A stretch of DNA of 64,000 nt, from the NCBI RefSeq assembly GCF_008274625.1, contig NZ_VTRU01000001.1:434001-498000 (forward strand), written 5' to 3'. The notes under the pieces are model-generated. The model did no database searches. It saw nothing but the letters and a program-made list of their open reading frames with translations, and was not told where the DNA came from. A program made the position numbers and the translations under genes. Shown here piece by piece: positions 19,305-27,178 of this stretch (the stretch's first letter is position 1; the number at the start of each line of letters is the position of its first letter). The DNA comes from Chryseobacterium panacisoli (GTDB taxonomy: Bacteria > Bacteroidota > Bacteroidia > Flavobacteriales > Weeksellaceae).

Positions 19305-20006
19305 TTAATCCAGCTTTTTGTTTTCGACTTTTGTCGTTTTATCAATTTTGAACGCTCTGATTGGATCATTATAATAGACAAATTTTGCAGTGTTCTGAAT
19401 ATTTCCTTTCAAGGAATCTTTCACATTTACTTCTGCATAATTTCCATTTTTAGAATCGATATTCAGATTGGTGATTTTCCAATACGGAGCAATCAAACTT
19501 GCTGTATCTGAGATTTTTACAACTGCTTCTTTTGTTAATCCTAAAAAATTTGCACGGCTTCTGTTATGCATTTCCACCTCTGCTCTTCTGGTGTTGACAG
19601 ACCCCATAAAGCTTGCATTATTTTTCATGGTAAGTCTGAAATTGTCAGTTTTGATTTCACTTGAAATATTCACTTCCACAGAATCAGAAACAGCTACTTT
19701 TTCCAGGTTATATTTTGAATAAATCGTTACGTTATAAAAATCAACTCCTTTGGTACCTCTTTTTTCTTTAATGAAAAGTGTTTTGTCTTTTACATCCACA
19801 TCCAGATTGCCTGCAACATTCGGATAGGTTTCTATTTCTACAAAATTCTTAGGTCCTTTGGCATAAAATACACGGAATTTCCCTTCCAGATCAAGGTTTA
19901 CGAACTCGGGAACATCCACATCCTTCTTTTCAATATTCCCTTTCGGAGAAACTTTTCCACAGGAAACTACTGCCATCAGCATCAATGTGTATACAACTTT
20001 TTTCAT
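19305..20006 (-). CDS. DUF2807 (GIN-domain) lipoprotein
   Basis: A 233-residue protein with a lipoprotein signal (MKKVVYTLMLMAVVSC, Cys16). The mature part matches the DUF2807 'auto-transporter adhesin head GIN' pattern: VPEFVNLDLEGKFRVFYAKGPKNFVEIETYPN followed by rows of short strands (VNISSEIKTDNFRLTMKNNASF, RRAEVEMHNRSRANFLG), as in a right-handed beta-helix. It is common in Bacteroidetes envelopes, role unresolved. It is 64 bases upstream of the mutase gene on the same strand. Confidence 0.8.
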   Translation of the reverse strand: MKKVVYTLMLMAVVSCGKVSPKGNIEKKDVDVPEFVNLDLEGKFRVFYAKGPKNFVEIETYPNVAGNLDVDVKDKTLFIKEKRGTKGVDFYNVTIYSKYNLEKVAVSDSVEVNISSEIKTDNFRLTMKNNASFMGSVNTRRAEVEMHNRSRANFLGLTKEAVVKISDTASLIAPYWKITNLNIDSKNGNYAEVNVKDSLKGNIQNTAKFVYYNDPIRAFKIDKTTKVENKKLD

Positions 20007-20195
20007 ATTTAATTTTAAATATTCTATATTATAACCATAACAATCTTTACTGAAAATCTATAAAAGGTTTTTCATGTCTCTCAGAGGACTTTCAATATTC
20101 TTTTGAACAAAAATAGGATTAAAATTTCTAAAAATCTTTGTCTTTTGACAATAAAATACCTGATAATTTTCAATTTTCTACCTTCCGGAAAAAGA

Positions 20196-20585
20196 CTATT
20201 TCTTATTTTTTCTTTCTTTAACTTTTTTGTAAAACCAGGTTTTAGGACTTCCGCTCATTGAAAATAAAAGCAGGTCATATTTACTTACATTAGAAATCTT
20301 CATTGATACTGTGTTTTCAGCATCCGAGTATTTCATCTTTAAAAGATTATTTTTAATTTGATAAGTCCCGCTATTCCCCATCGAACTGAAAGTTTTATCC
20401 TGATAAAAAGTAAGAATTCCTGTTCCGTATCTGGAATTGTTTGTCTTCGCTTTCAATGAATCTGCCTGGCGGATCTCTCCATCATAGATATCAATAAATT
20501 CCCAGGAACCTATAAGTTTGTTGGATGAGCAGGAAGCTGCAAAAAGTAAAAGAAAATAAAAAAGAATGGACTTAAGTTTAAACAT
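20196..20585 (-). CDS. small lipoprotein, lipocalin-like
   Basis: A 129-residue lipoprotein (MFKLKSILFYFLLLFAASC, Cys19). The mature start KLIGSWEFIDIYDG, the middle TGILTFYQDKTFSSMGNSGTYQI and an antiparallel strand pattern resemble the small lipocalin-like domains (GxW motif). The C-terminus is basic (KKVKERKNKK). The function is unknown. No clear operon partner. Confidence 0.6.
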   Translation of the reverse strand: MFKLKSILFYFLLLFAASCSSNKLIGSWEFIDIYDGEIRQADSLKAKTNNSRYGTGILTFYQDKTFSSMGNSGTYQIKNNLLKMKYSDAENTVSMKISNVSKYDLLLFSMSGSPKTWFYKKVKERKNKK

Positions 20586-20611
20586 GAAGGTTAAAAGTTT
20601 TTATAAAATTA

Positions 20612-20641
20612 CAAAAAGCACCCTGTTTAGAGTGCTTTTAT
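20612..20641 (-). terminator. probable terminator upstream of the lipocalin-like gene
   Basis: Stem AAAAGCAC / GTGCTTTT with a 10-base loop and flanking A/T runs. It could end minus-strand transcripts from the glycosyltransferase gene. Confidence 0.6.
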
Positions 20642-20688
20642 TTATTAAGATGAATTTTTATAATTAATTGTGGTGTATTAGCAGTTAG

Positions 20689-20866
20689 CTAAAACCACTA
20701 AGTACACTAATTTTATACACTAATATCACAAACACTAATAGTATCATTTGTGAAATATTTGCGTCATTGTGTTTAAACTAAAACCACTAATAACATTAAT
20801 TTTATACTAATATCACAAACACCAATAGTGTCATTTGTGAAACATTTGCGCCATTAGTGTTTAAAT
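20689..20866. repeat. two tandem copies of an 88-base repeat
   Basis: Copies at 20689-20777 and 20778-20866 share CTAAAACCACTAA, TTTTATAC, ACTAATATCACAAACAC and CATTTGTGAAA, ending GTGTTTAAA. Each contains a TCACAAA...TTTGTGA stem. A diverged relative lies at 23513-23577. They sit directly after the glycosyltransferase stop. Confidence 0.8.
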
Positions 20867-21816
20867 TATATCACTTCATCAATATTATAATTCTTGTGCT
20901 CACGGTTTGTTCTGATAATCATTTCTCCTAAGAATCCCGCTACAAATAAAAGACTTCCCAAAATCATCATTGTCAAAGCAATAAAAAACCAGGGATTATT
21001 CGTAATTAAATGTCCATAAATTCCTCTTGCAACATCAATCAGTTTTGAAATTCCCAGCCAAAGTGCTGAAAGAAAACCAACAATAAACATTAAAGTTCCT
21101 ACTGCTCCGAAGAAATGCATTGGTCTTCCTCCGAAACGACTTACAAACCAAAGGGTTATCAAATCCAGAAAACCTCTTACAAATCTTTCCGTACCGAATT
21201 TTGAAGTTCCGTAAGGTCTTGCCTGATGCTGTACTTCTTTTTCCGTGATCCTTCTGAAACCTGCGTTGGCAGCAAGTACCGGAATATAACGGTGCATATC
21301 TCCGTATACATCTACGGATTTTACCACCTGTCTTTTGTAAGCTTTCAGGCCACAGTTGAAGTCATGAAGATAAACTCCTGAAACTTTTCTTGCCGCTGCA
21401 TTGAAGAGTTTTGACGGAATATTTTTCGTCATTACATTATCAAAACGCTTCTTTTTCCAACCGGAAACGATATCATAATTATCATGGATCACCATATTGT
21501 ACAGTTCCGGAATTTCTTCAGGAAAATCCTGTAAATCTGCATCCATGGTAATAACCACATCTCCGTTTGTTCTTTCAAAGGCAGCATGAAGGGCCTGAGA
21601 TTTTCCATAATTTCTGGAAAATTTAATAGCGTGGATCTGAGGATGCTGAACTTTCATATTCTCAATAATACTCCACGACAAATCCGTACTTCCATCGTCT
21701 ACAAACCAGATCTCATAAGATAAATCATTGGTTGTGCATACTTTATCAATTCTTGAAAAAAGCTCTTCCAGAGAGTCTTCTTCGTTCAGTAACGGAATAA
21801 CTATAGATAAATTCAT
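20866..21816 (-). CDS. family 2 glycosyltransferase with C-terminal membrane segments
   Basis: A 316-residue GT2 enzyme of the dolichyl-phosphate-mannose-synthase/ArnC type. It has an N-terminal GT-A domain (SIVIPLLNEEDSLEELF; WFVDDGSTDLSW; VITMDADLQDFPEEI with the metal-binding DxD-like acids) and two C-terminal membrane helices (about 235-300). It probably transfers a sugar from a nucleotide donor to a polyprenyl phosphate at the inner membrane for envelope glycans. It is 16 bases after the DUF4199 gene, so co-transcription is likely. The exact sugar is unknown. Confidence 0.9.
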   Translation of the reverse strand: MNLSIVIPLLNEEDSLEELFSRIDKVCTTNDLSYEIWFVDDGSTDLSWSIIENMKVQHPQIHAIKFSRNYGKSQALHAAFERTNGDVVITMDADLQDFPEEIPELYNMVIHDNYDIVSGWKKKRFDNVMTKNIPSKLFNAAARKVSGVYLHDFNCGLKAYKRQVVKSVDVYGDMHRYIPVLAANAGFRRITEKEVQHQARPYGTSKFGTERFVRGFLDLITLWFVSRFGGRPMHFFGAVGTLMFIVGFLSALWLGISKLIDVARGIYGHLITNNPWFFIALTMMILGSLLFVAGFLGEMIIRTNREHKNYNIDEVI

Positions 21817-21832
21817 TTAAATTTAATAAAAA

Positions 21833-22435
21833 TTAGGCTTGATTTGTTTCTTCGGGCTGATGTATCGTTCTTGTTCGGAAAAACGCTCCGAAAAACACCG
21901 ACAAAACTACGTAAAATATAAGAATTGCTGCAAAGTATCCTGAAAAATGACTTGCGGTAAGCATATCTTTTCCTTTAACCGCTTCCGGAGTGAAGCTTTG
22001 CAACCTTTCTGTGTACTTCTGATCCAGCTCATCAATATCTTTCTGATGTTTCAGAATCTTTCTTGCAGAGGTATATTCGGTATCCAACTCTGATTTTTGT
22101 CTCTGAACATATTGATAATTCAGCAGCTTTTTGGCCGCCGGATCTACAAAGTTTAAAAAGGCATAAATACTGAAGATGGAAAGAATTCCTCCGACAAACA
22201 TCGGAACAAATGCTCTTTTGAAAGCTTCTTTGAATTTTACAACTTTATGGTTGTTCCAGTAAGATTTTACAGACCAGAAAGCAGCCCCTGCATAGAGAAG
22301 AGGCAAAACAAAAGCATTGGCTTTCAAAGAGATATCAAAATAATTGATTCCTGAGAAAAAAGTGTACACTACAAAGAAAACGATCATTGTAGCGATAAAA
22401 AGTATAATTCCTAGTGTTGATGGACTTTTCGTCAT
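21833..22435 (-). CDS. DUF4199 membrane protein
   Basis: A 200-residue membrane protein with four hydrophobic segments (about 10-30, 37-58, 74-95 and 160-185) and a charged helical loop (about 108-150). This is the DUF4199 layout widely found next to this same type of glycosyltransferase in Bacteroidetes. It is followed after 16 bases by the GT2 gene, suggesting a shared, undefined envelope role. Confidence 0.82.
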   Translation of the reverse strand: MTKSPSTLGIILFIATMIVFFVVYTFFSGINYFDISLKANAFVLPLLYAGAAFWSVKSYWNNHKVVKFKEAFKRAFVPMFVGGILSIFSIYAFLNFVDPAAKKLLNYQYVQRQKSELDTEYTSARKILKHQKDIDELDQKYTERLQSFTPEAVKGKDMLTASHFSGYFAAILIFYVVLSVFFGAFFRTRTIHQPEETNQA

Positions 22436-22535
22436 ATTTAAATTTTTAGAAAAAAAAGTTGAAAATTTTCCCTCTAAATGTCAGGCATTTAGCTTTACCA
22501 CTGCATTTTTTCAACTAATTTTCTTTAATAAAGTT

Positions 22536-22564
22536 TTGAAGTTTATAAAATATTCCTACCTTTG
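22536..22564 (+). promoter_or_regulatory. promoter of the SRP RNA gene
   Basis: TTTTG (22534-22538), 18-base spacer, TACCTTTG (22557-22564). The box ends 4-5 bases before the start of the RNA stem, as expected for a transcription start. Confidence 0.75.
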
Positions 22565-22567
22565 CAA

Positions 22568-22662
22568 CGGCAAGTCCTAAACAACCAGCTCCTGAGAATC
22601 CTCCAGGGTGGGAACGCAGCAAAGGTAATCGGTCGTAGCGGTGTGATTTAGGTAGCTTGCCA
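22568..22662 (+). ncRNA. ffs: signal recognition particle RNA (small bacterial type, 4.5S)
   Basis: About 95 bases. The closing stem is visible: GGCAAG (22569-22574) and CCTAAA (22576-22581) pair with TTTAGG (22647-22652) and CTTGCC (22656-22661). The conserved Ffh-binding tip, CAGGGTGGGAACGCAGCAAAGG, has a GGAA tetraloop closed by G-C with a wobble below, and the CAGG/AGCA asymmetric loop. A T-run (22663-22670) terminates it. It binds Ffh and targets membrane-protein ribosomes to FtsY. It is transcribed against all neighbouring genes. Confidence 0.95.
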
Positions 22663-22671
22663 TTTTTTTTG
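22662..22671 (+). terminator. T-run terminator of the SRP RNA
   Basis: Eight T follow directly on the closing stem GGCAAG/CTTGCC, which serves as the terminator hairpin. Confidence 0.75.
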
Positions 22672-22781
22672 GTTTAAAGTAAGAAGAGAGGTAATTTGAT
22701 AATTATCTTTTTTTGTTTTTAATACTATATGCATCATTTTCATTTTTCTAATTTTCAGATTACCTCCGGTTCAGTTATTGA

Positions 22782-23468
22782 TTAAAATTCAAACGTTTCG
22801 CCTAGTTTTGGTAAAACAAGCTCTACATTTTTATCTGCAAAATGTTGCAATGCACTTTCATGATTGATCTCAATGGCAGGGAAAGTATCAAAGTGACATC
22901 CGATTACTTTCGGTGTTTTTAACAGCTCTGCTGCGGCAAAAGAAGCTTTTTTAGGGCACATTGTATAATGGCTACCGATTGGAAGGATAGAAAGATCAAT
23001 GTTTCCGTATAATCTCGGGAATAGCTCCATATCTGCCATTACTCCTGTATCTCCTGCCAAATAAACATTCTTACCTTCAGGAAGTCTGAAGATATACCCT
23101 ACAGGAACGCCTCCATAGCTTCCATCAGGAAAAGAACTTGTATGGTGAGCCGGAACCATGGAAATTTTAAGATCATCGATTTTTGCCGATCCTCCTAAGT
23201 TCACATCATCTCTATTTTTAGCTTGTTGGAAGTAACCACATACTTCTGGTACTCCAATAATGGTCGCTTCCGGATAATGCTGCAATACTTCTGCTACATC
23301 GGCAATATGATCACCATGTGCATGAGTCAGCAGGATGTAATCAATTTTTTGAGCAGAGATATCAAAACCTGATTCTGCTTTTTTGTAATTGTAAAAAGGG
23401 TCACTCAAAATCGTTTTGTCCTTGTACGTGAACAGGAAACAATTTTGCCCTAAGAATTGTATTTTCAT
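22782..23468 (-). CDS. metal-dependent hydrolase, metallo-beta-lactamase fold (UPF0173-like)
   Basis: A 228-residue metallo-beta-lactamase-fold protein. THAHGDH is the HxHxDH metal motif; VYLAGDTGVMADMELF supplies the bridging Asp, and VPAHHTSSFPDGSYGG and IGCHFDTFP the remaining His ligands. It resembles the UPF0173 (YtkL-like) hydrolases, whose substrate is unsettled. The open frame extends 14 codons further upstream, but MKIQFLGQNCF is the family start, so I chose ATG 23468. It follows the SRPBCC gene in a menB-menA run. Confidence 0.88.
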   Translation of the reverse strand: MKIQFLGQNCFLFTYKDKTILSDPFYNYKKAESGFDISAQKIDYILLTHAHGDHIADVAEVLQHYPEATIIGVPEVCGYFQQAKNRDDVNLGGSAKIDDLKISMVPAHHTSSFPDGSYGGVPVGYIFRLPEGKNVYLAGDTGVMADMELFPRLYGNIDLSILPIGSHYTMCPKKASFAAAELLKTPKVIGCHFDTFPAIEINHESALQHFADKNVELVLPKLGETFEF

Positions 23469-23512
23469 TTTAAATTTAGTTTCAATTATTATTAAACACA
23501 AATGACTCAAAT

Positions 23513-23577
23513 AATTTCACAAACAGCACTATGAGAGTAGTGACATTTGTGAAAGCATTCGTGCCATTCGTGTTTTC
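23513..23577. repeat. third, diverged copy of the TTTCACAAA...TTTGTGAAA repeat
   Basis: TTTCACAAA-cagc-ACTATgagaGTAGT-gaca-TTTGTGAAA, then GCATTCGTGCCATTCGTGTTTT. It matches the 3' half of the 88-base tandem repeats at 20689-20866. It lies between two genes of the same run. Confidence 0.6.
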
Positions 23578-23586
23578 TTTAATTTA

Positions 23587-24033
23587 TTATTTCTGTGGGA
23601 ATTTATCTTCAATCAGTTTTAGATTAATCCCATGTTCCAGATACGCTTTACACCCGTCTAAAACCGTCGTGAAACCTCCTGTATTGTCATTAATTTCTTT
23701 TAACAGATCTTCACCGGTCTGGCTGAATCCATAGCTCTTAATAATAACAAGAGTTCCTTTTTCCATGGTTTTGAATTCATAGTCTACATTTACTGAAGGT
23801 TCTCCCCACTCTGTCTTGATCAGCTGATTCGGAATGATCTGATGTACATTTACTACGTTTTTCACACCGTACATTTCCCATTCCCAGGTAACTGTTTTAC
23901 CTTCTTCTAATTTTCCGGTAGATTTTGTGAACCAGAAATTAGTGGTTATTTCAGGGTTGATAAATGCTTCAAAAACATCTTCAACCGGTTTTCTGATAAG
24001 CATTTGAGCTTCAACATAGGCATTAGAATTCAT
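23587..24033 (-). CDS. SRPBCC / AHSA1-like domain protein
   Basis: A 148-residue START-like protein: IRKPVEDVFEAFINPEITTNFWFT at the N-terminus is the classic opening of the AHSA1/SRPBCC fold, and the C-terminal helix is GFTTVLDGCKAYLEHGINL. Members bind small hydrophobic molecules. It follows menA by 18 bases, so it shares its transcript; a role in menaquinone metabolism is only guilt by association. Length is typical. Confidence 0.85.
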   Translation of the reverse strand: MNSNAYVEAQMLIRKPVEDVFEAFINPEITTNFWFTKSTGKLEEGKTVTWEWEMYGVKNVVNVHQIIPNQLIKTEWGEPSVNVDYEFKTMEKGTLVIIKSYGFSQTGEDLLKEINDNTGGFTTVLDGCKAYLEHGINLKLIEDKFPQK

Positions 24034-24050
24034 GATGTAATATTTTAGAT

Positions 24051-24980
24051 TTAGTTAAATAAATTCAATCCGGCTGCCGTAAGAATTGCCATTACAAAAG
24101 TCATAATCCCGACCTGTTTCAGATACTGGTCTAATTCTTTCGGTTCTTTTACGGATAAAATCTTCCTTCTCAGTTTGGATAATGGGAACAACAGAATCAT
24201 TACGATGAAAACGTAGTAATTTTGTCCCTGCATAAATCCGTTTATTCCTAAAAACATAAGAATAAGCAGTAACGGAAGCTGTAACAGCACCATTTCATAG
24301 ATCATTGCATTTTTGAATCCTATTCTCAATGCAAAGCTGTTTTTTCCGGATAGTTTGTCGCTTTCAATATCTCTCATGTTATTCAGGTTAAGAACTGCCA
24401 TACTCATCATTCCGACAGCTGTTCCAGGTAATAACATATCCCAGCTGAATGTTTTTGTGAAGAGGAAATAACTTCCGCATACAGAAACCAATCCAAAGAA
24501 AATAAACACAAAGATGTCTCCCAATCCCATGTATCCGTAAGGTTTTTTACCTACTGTATACCCGATAGCTGCCAAAATACTTGCTACTCCCAGTCCTATG
24601 AAGATATAGAATTCATTCATATAGTCTGGAATGAAAGCCACATACAGCAAAGCAACAGTTGCAATGAAAGATAGTGCCGCGAAAAGAATCACTGCATTTC
24701 TCATCTGTTTAGCGGTAATTTTTCCTGATGCTACCGCTCTTGCTTCAGCTTCATTGATTCTTTTGGCATCGGTACCTTTTACTCCATCACCATAGTCATT
24801 GGCATAATTTGATAAAATCTGGTATAAAAGCGTTACCAAAAGAGCAAGCGCCAGAATCTTCCAGTCCCAGGTTCCGCCTTCTCCGTAAAGTCTCCATTTT
24901 GCAATGAAGGCTCCCATAATAATCCCGCTTAAGGAAAGCGGTAAAGTTCTTAGCCTTGCGGCTTTTATCCAATCCGTCAT
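24051..24980 (-). CDS. menA: 1,4-dihydroxy-2-naphthoate polyprenyltransferase
   Basis: An integral membrane UbiA-family enzyme that prenylates 1,4-dihydroxy-2-naphthoate in menaquinone synthesis. It has 309 residues from ATG 24980 (MTDWIKAARLRTLPLSLSGI, the usual MenA start); the frame extends seven codons upstream without support. Two Asp-rich prenyl-diphosphate motifs are visible: NYANDYGDGVKGTDAKR and DIESDKLSGK. Eight or nine membrane helices follow. It is downstream of menB across a 74-base gap holding a long hairpin. Confidence 0.94.
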   Translation of the reverse strand: MTDWIKAARLRTLPLSLSGIIMGAFIAKWRLYGEGGTWDWKILALALLVTLLYQILSNYANDYGDGVKGTDAKRINEAEARAVASGKITAKQMRNAVILFAALSFIATVALLYVAFIPDYMNEFYIFIGLGVASILAAIGYTVGKKPYGYMGLGDIFVFIFFGLVSVCGSYFLFTKTFSWDMLLPGTAVGMMSMAVLNLNNMRDIESDKLSGKNSFALRIGFKNAMIYEMVLLQLPLLLILMFLGINGFMQGQNYYVFIVMILLFPLSKLRRKILSVKEPKELDQYLKQVGIMTFVMAILTAAGLNLFN

Positions 24981-24994
24981 AAATTTATAAGTAA

Positions 24995-25050
24995 TGAGCA
25001 ATGGGTAATAAGTAATGAGAAATATTGTTCATTACTTATTACTCATCACT
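24995..25050. repeat. long inverted repeat between menB and menA
   Basis: Arms ATGGGTAATAAGTAATGA (25001-25018) and TCATTACTTATTACTCAT (25029-25046), with one mismatch and a 10-base loop. There is no following T-run, so it is more a processing or attenuation hairpin or dispersed repeat than a terminator. Related AGTAATGA repeats lie at 10389-10418. Confidence 0.7.
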
Positions 25051-25054
25051 AATG

Positions 25055-25891
25055 TTATGATATCCATTGATCTTCTCCGAAGTTGGGCTTTCTTTTTTCA
25101 AGGAAAGCATTTCTTCCTTCCTGAGCCTCTTCCGTCATATATGCTAAACGAGTGGCTTCTCCCGCAAATACCTGCTGACCAACCATTCCGTCATCAGTAA
25201 GGTTCATTGCAAACTTCAACATTCTAATGGACATTGGAGATTTTCCTAAAATTTCCTGAGCCCATTCGTAGGCTGTATCTTCCAATTCAGCATGTGGAAC
25301 TACTTTATTTACCATTCCCATTTCGAAAGCTTCCTGAGCGGAATAGTTTCTTCCTAAAAAGAAAATTTCACGTGCTTTTTTCTGTCCTACCATTTTAGCA
25401 AGGTAAGCAGAACCGTAACCACCGTCAAAGCTTGTAACATCAGCATCTGTCTGCTTGAAAATAGCATGTTCTTCGCTTGCCAACGTTAAATCACATACAA
25501 CATGAAGTGAGTGTCCTCCGCCAACGGCCCATCCTGGAACAACCGCGATAACCACTTTAGGCATGAAACGGATCAGACGCTGAACTTCAAGGATGTTCAG
25601 ACGGTGTCTTCCGTCTTCTCCTACATATCCCTGATGTCCTCTTGCTTTTTGATCTCCTCCACTACAAAAGGCCCATCCACCGTCCTTTGGGCTTGGTCCT
25701 TCTCCCGAAAGCAGTACCACTCCTATTGAAGGGTCTTCATAGGCATCATAAAAAGCATCGTATAATTCTGAAGTTGTTTTTGGCCTGAAGGCGTTACGTA
25801 CCTCTGGTCTGTTGAAAGCAATTCTTGCTACTCCGTTAGATTTTTTATAGGTAATATCTTCGTATTCCTTGGCGGTTTTCCACTCGATCAT
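25055..25891 (-). CDS. menB: 1,4-dihydroxy-2-naphthoyl-CoA synthase
   Basis: A crotonase-fold enzyme that cyclises O-succinylbenzoyl-CoA to DHNA-CoA in menaquinone synthesis. At 278 residues the length is usual. Family motifs are ARIAFNRPEVRNAFRPKT, GDQKARGHQGYVG (MenB-specific loop), VPGWAVGGGHSLHVVCDLTLAS (oxyanion hole), DADVTSFDGGYGSAYLA and WAQEILGKSPMSIRMLK. A TATCTTTG box lies 18 bases upstream (25909-25916). With menA downstream it forms a partial men cluster; the other men genes are not here. Confidence 0.96.
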   Translation of the reverse strand: MIEWKTAKEYEDITYKKSNGVARIAFNRPEVRNAFRPKTTSELYDAFYDAYEDPSIGVVLLSGEGPSPKDGGWAFCSGGDQKARGHQGYVGEDGRHRLNILEVQRLIRFMPKVVIAVVPGWAVGGGHSLHVVCDLTLASEEHAIFKQTDADVTSFDGGYGSAYLAKMVGQKKAREIFFLGRNYSAQEAFEMGMVNKVVPHAELEDTAYEWAQEILGKSPMSIRMLKFAMNLTDDGMVGQQVFAGEATRLAYMTEEAQEGRNAFLEKRKPNFGEDQWIS

Positions 25892-26058
25892 CTTATAAAA
25901 ATTTTTCTCAAAGATACGGAATTACAGAGAAATTCTCTGTGTGAAATTCACCCATCATTTCAATAAAGAACAGAAATTTTTCATTCAAAATTTCTGCTTG
26001 TAGATATTGGGTAAGGATGCGTTTTTCAGAATGAGCAAAGGACTCTGTTTTCTTAAAA

Positions 26059-26091
26059 AAACAAAAGCCGGAACATTGCTGTTCCGGCTTA
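26059..26091 (-). terminator. terminator after the TPR gene
   Basis: Stem AAGCCGGAAC / GTTCCGGCTT with a 6-base loop, followed on the minus strand by TTTGTTTTTT. It is 23 bases past the TPR gene stop. Confidence 0.88.
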
Positions 26092-26113
26092 TTATAGTTG
26101 GGTTATCAAATGA

Positions 26114-27148
26114 TTACTTTGTTGCTGCTGCACTAAGCTCAGCTTCTTTAGCTTTCATTTCTTTAACTTTATCCATATTTTTAGTTACCATGTAAATTTC
26201 CTTTAATGTAGAAACGGCATCAATGCTTTTTGGATTTGCTTTATACCATCCTTCAGCATATGGCAATGCTTTTCCAAATCTTTCTCTTCTTGCATCAATC
26301 AGTTTAGAAGCTTCATCCGGTTTATCTTTTCTCAATGCATTGATCTCTCCTACTACTTTAGCATCATCACCAATAGTTGTATACACTAAGTTCTGATAGG
26401 CGTCAGAGAAATCAGGCTTAAGTTCAATTGCTTTTTTAAACGCTTCTAAAGCATCATTAACAGTAGCCGGATTTTTAGCCTGCATCACCCCAAGGTTATA
26501 CCAGTTTGTTGCATCATTAGGGTTCTTAGCCAATTGTTCTTTTAATCCTGAAACGAATTTATCTGTGTTTCCTGACTGAAGATATGCTGTAGACTGAGCT
26601 TCTTTAAGTTTAGCATTATTCGGGAACTTTGCTAATCCTTTTTCAATAATCGTAAGAGCCTCCGGGCTTTTTGCATTAAGAAGCAATGAAGACAGAGTTT
26701 CATATAAATCAGACTCTATACTTTTTGTCTGTTCCGTTTTAAAATCACTGTAGTCAGAGTTCTTCTTCATAAGCTCCCAAGTTGCTTTATCAAGATTCAC
26801 TACCTGTCCTGTTTTCTTCTCTTTTGCAGTATAAGTAGTTTCTACTCCTGTAAATCCGGAATTAACAAGATCTGTATATATTTTGATAGACTGATCACTG
26901 TTATTTGCTAAGGCATGACTAAGTCCAGCATAATACATATATATTTTGTTGTCCTGTCCATTAGCCTTCAATAGGTCATAAACTTCTATAAACTTAGGTG
27001 CTGCAGCTGCATAATTTTTTGCATTATATGCATCCATAGCAACTTTATTAGCTTCCTGAAGTTGAGCATTCAAAGCAGCTGCATCTTTTTTTTGTCCGAA
27101 AGCAAAAGCAGACGCTACGATAGCCATTCCTAAAATTAGTTTCTTCAT
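26114..27148 (-). CDS. exported tetratricopeptide repeat protein
   Basis: A 344-residue protein with a signal peptide (MKKLILGMAIVASAFAFGQ) and TPR helices through most of its length. The best unit is ATNWYNLGVMQAKNPATVNDALEAFKKAIELKPDFSDAYQNL (about 215-256). TPR arrays mediate protein contacts; here probably in the periplasm. It is 30 bases downstream of gyrA and likely shares its transcript, an arrangement without an obvious functional reason. Partner unknown. Confidence 0.85.
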   Translation of the reverse strand: MKKLILGMAIVASAFAFGQKKDAAALNAQLQEANKVAMDAYNAKNYAAAAPKFIEVYDLLKANGQDNKIYMYYAGLSHALANNSDQSIKIYTDLVNSGFTGVETTYTAKEKKTGQVVNLDKATWELMKKNSDYSDFKTEQTKSIESDLYETLSSLLLNAKSPEALTIIEKGLAKFPNNAKLKEAQSTAYLQSGNTDKFVSGLKEQLAKNPNDATNWYNLGVMQAKNPATVNDALEAFKKAIELKPDFSDAYQNLVYTTIGDDAKVVGEINALRKDKPDEASKLIDARRERFGKALPYAEGWYKANPKSIDAVSTLKEIYMVTKNMDKVKEMKAKEAELSAAATK

Positions 27149-27178
27149 AATAACTATTTTATATTTATATTGTACAAT

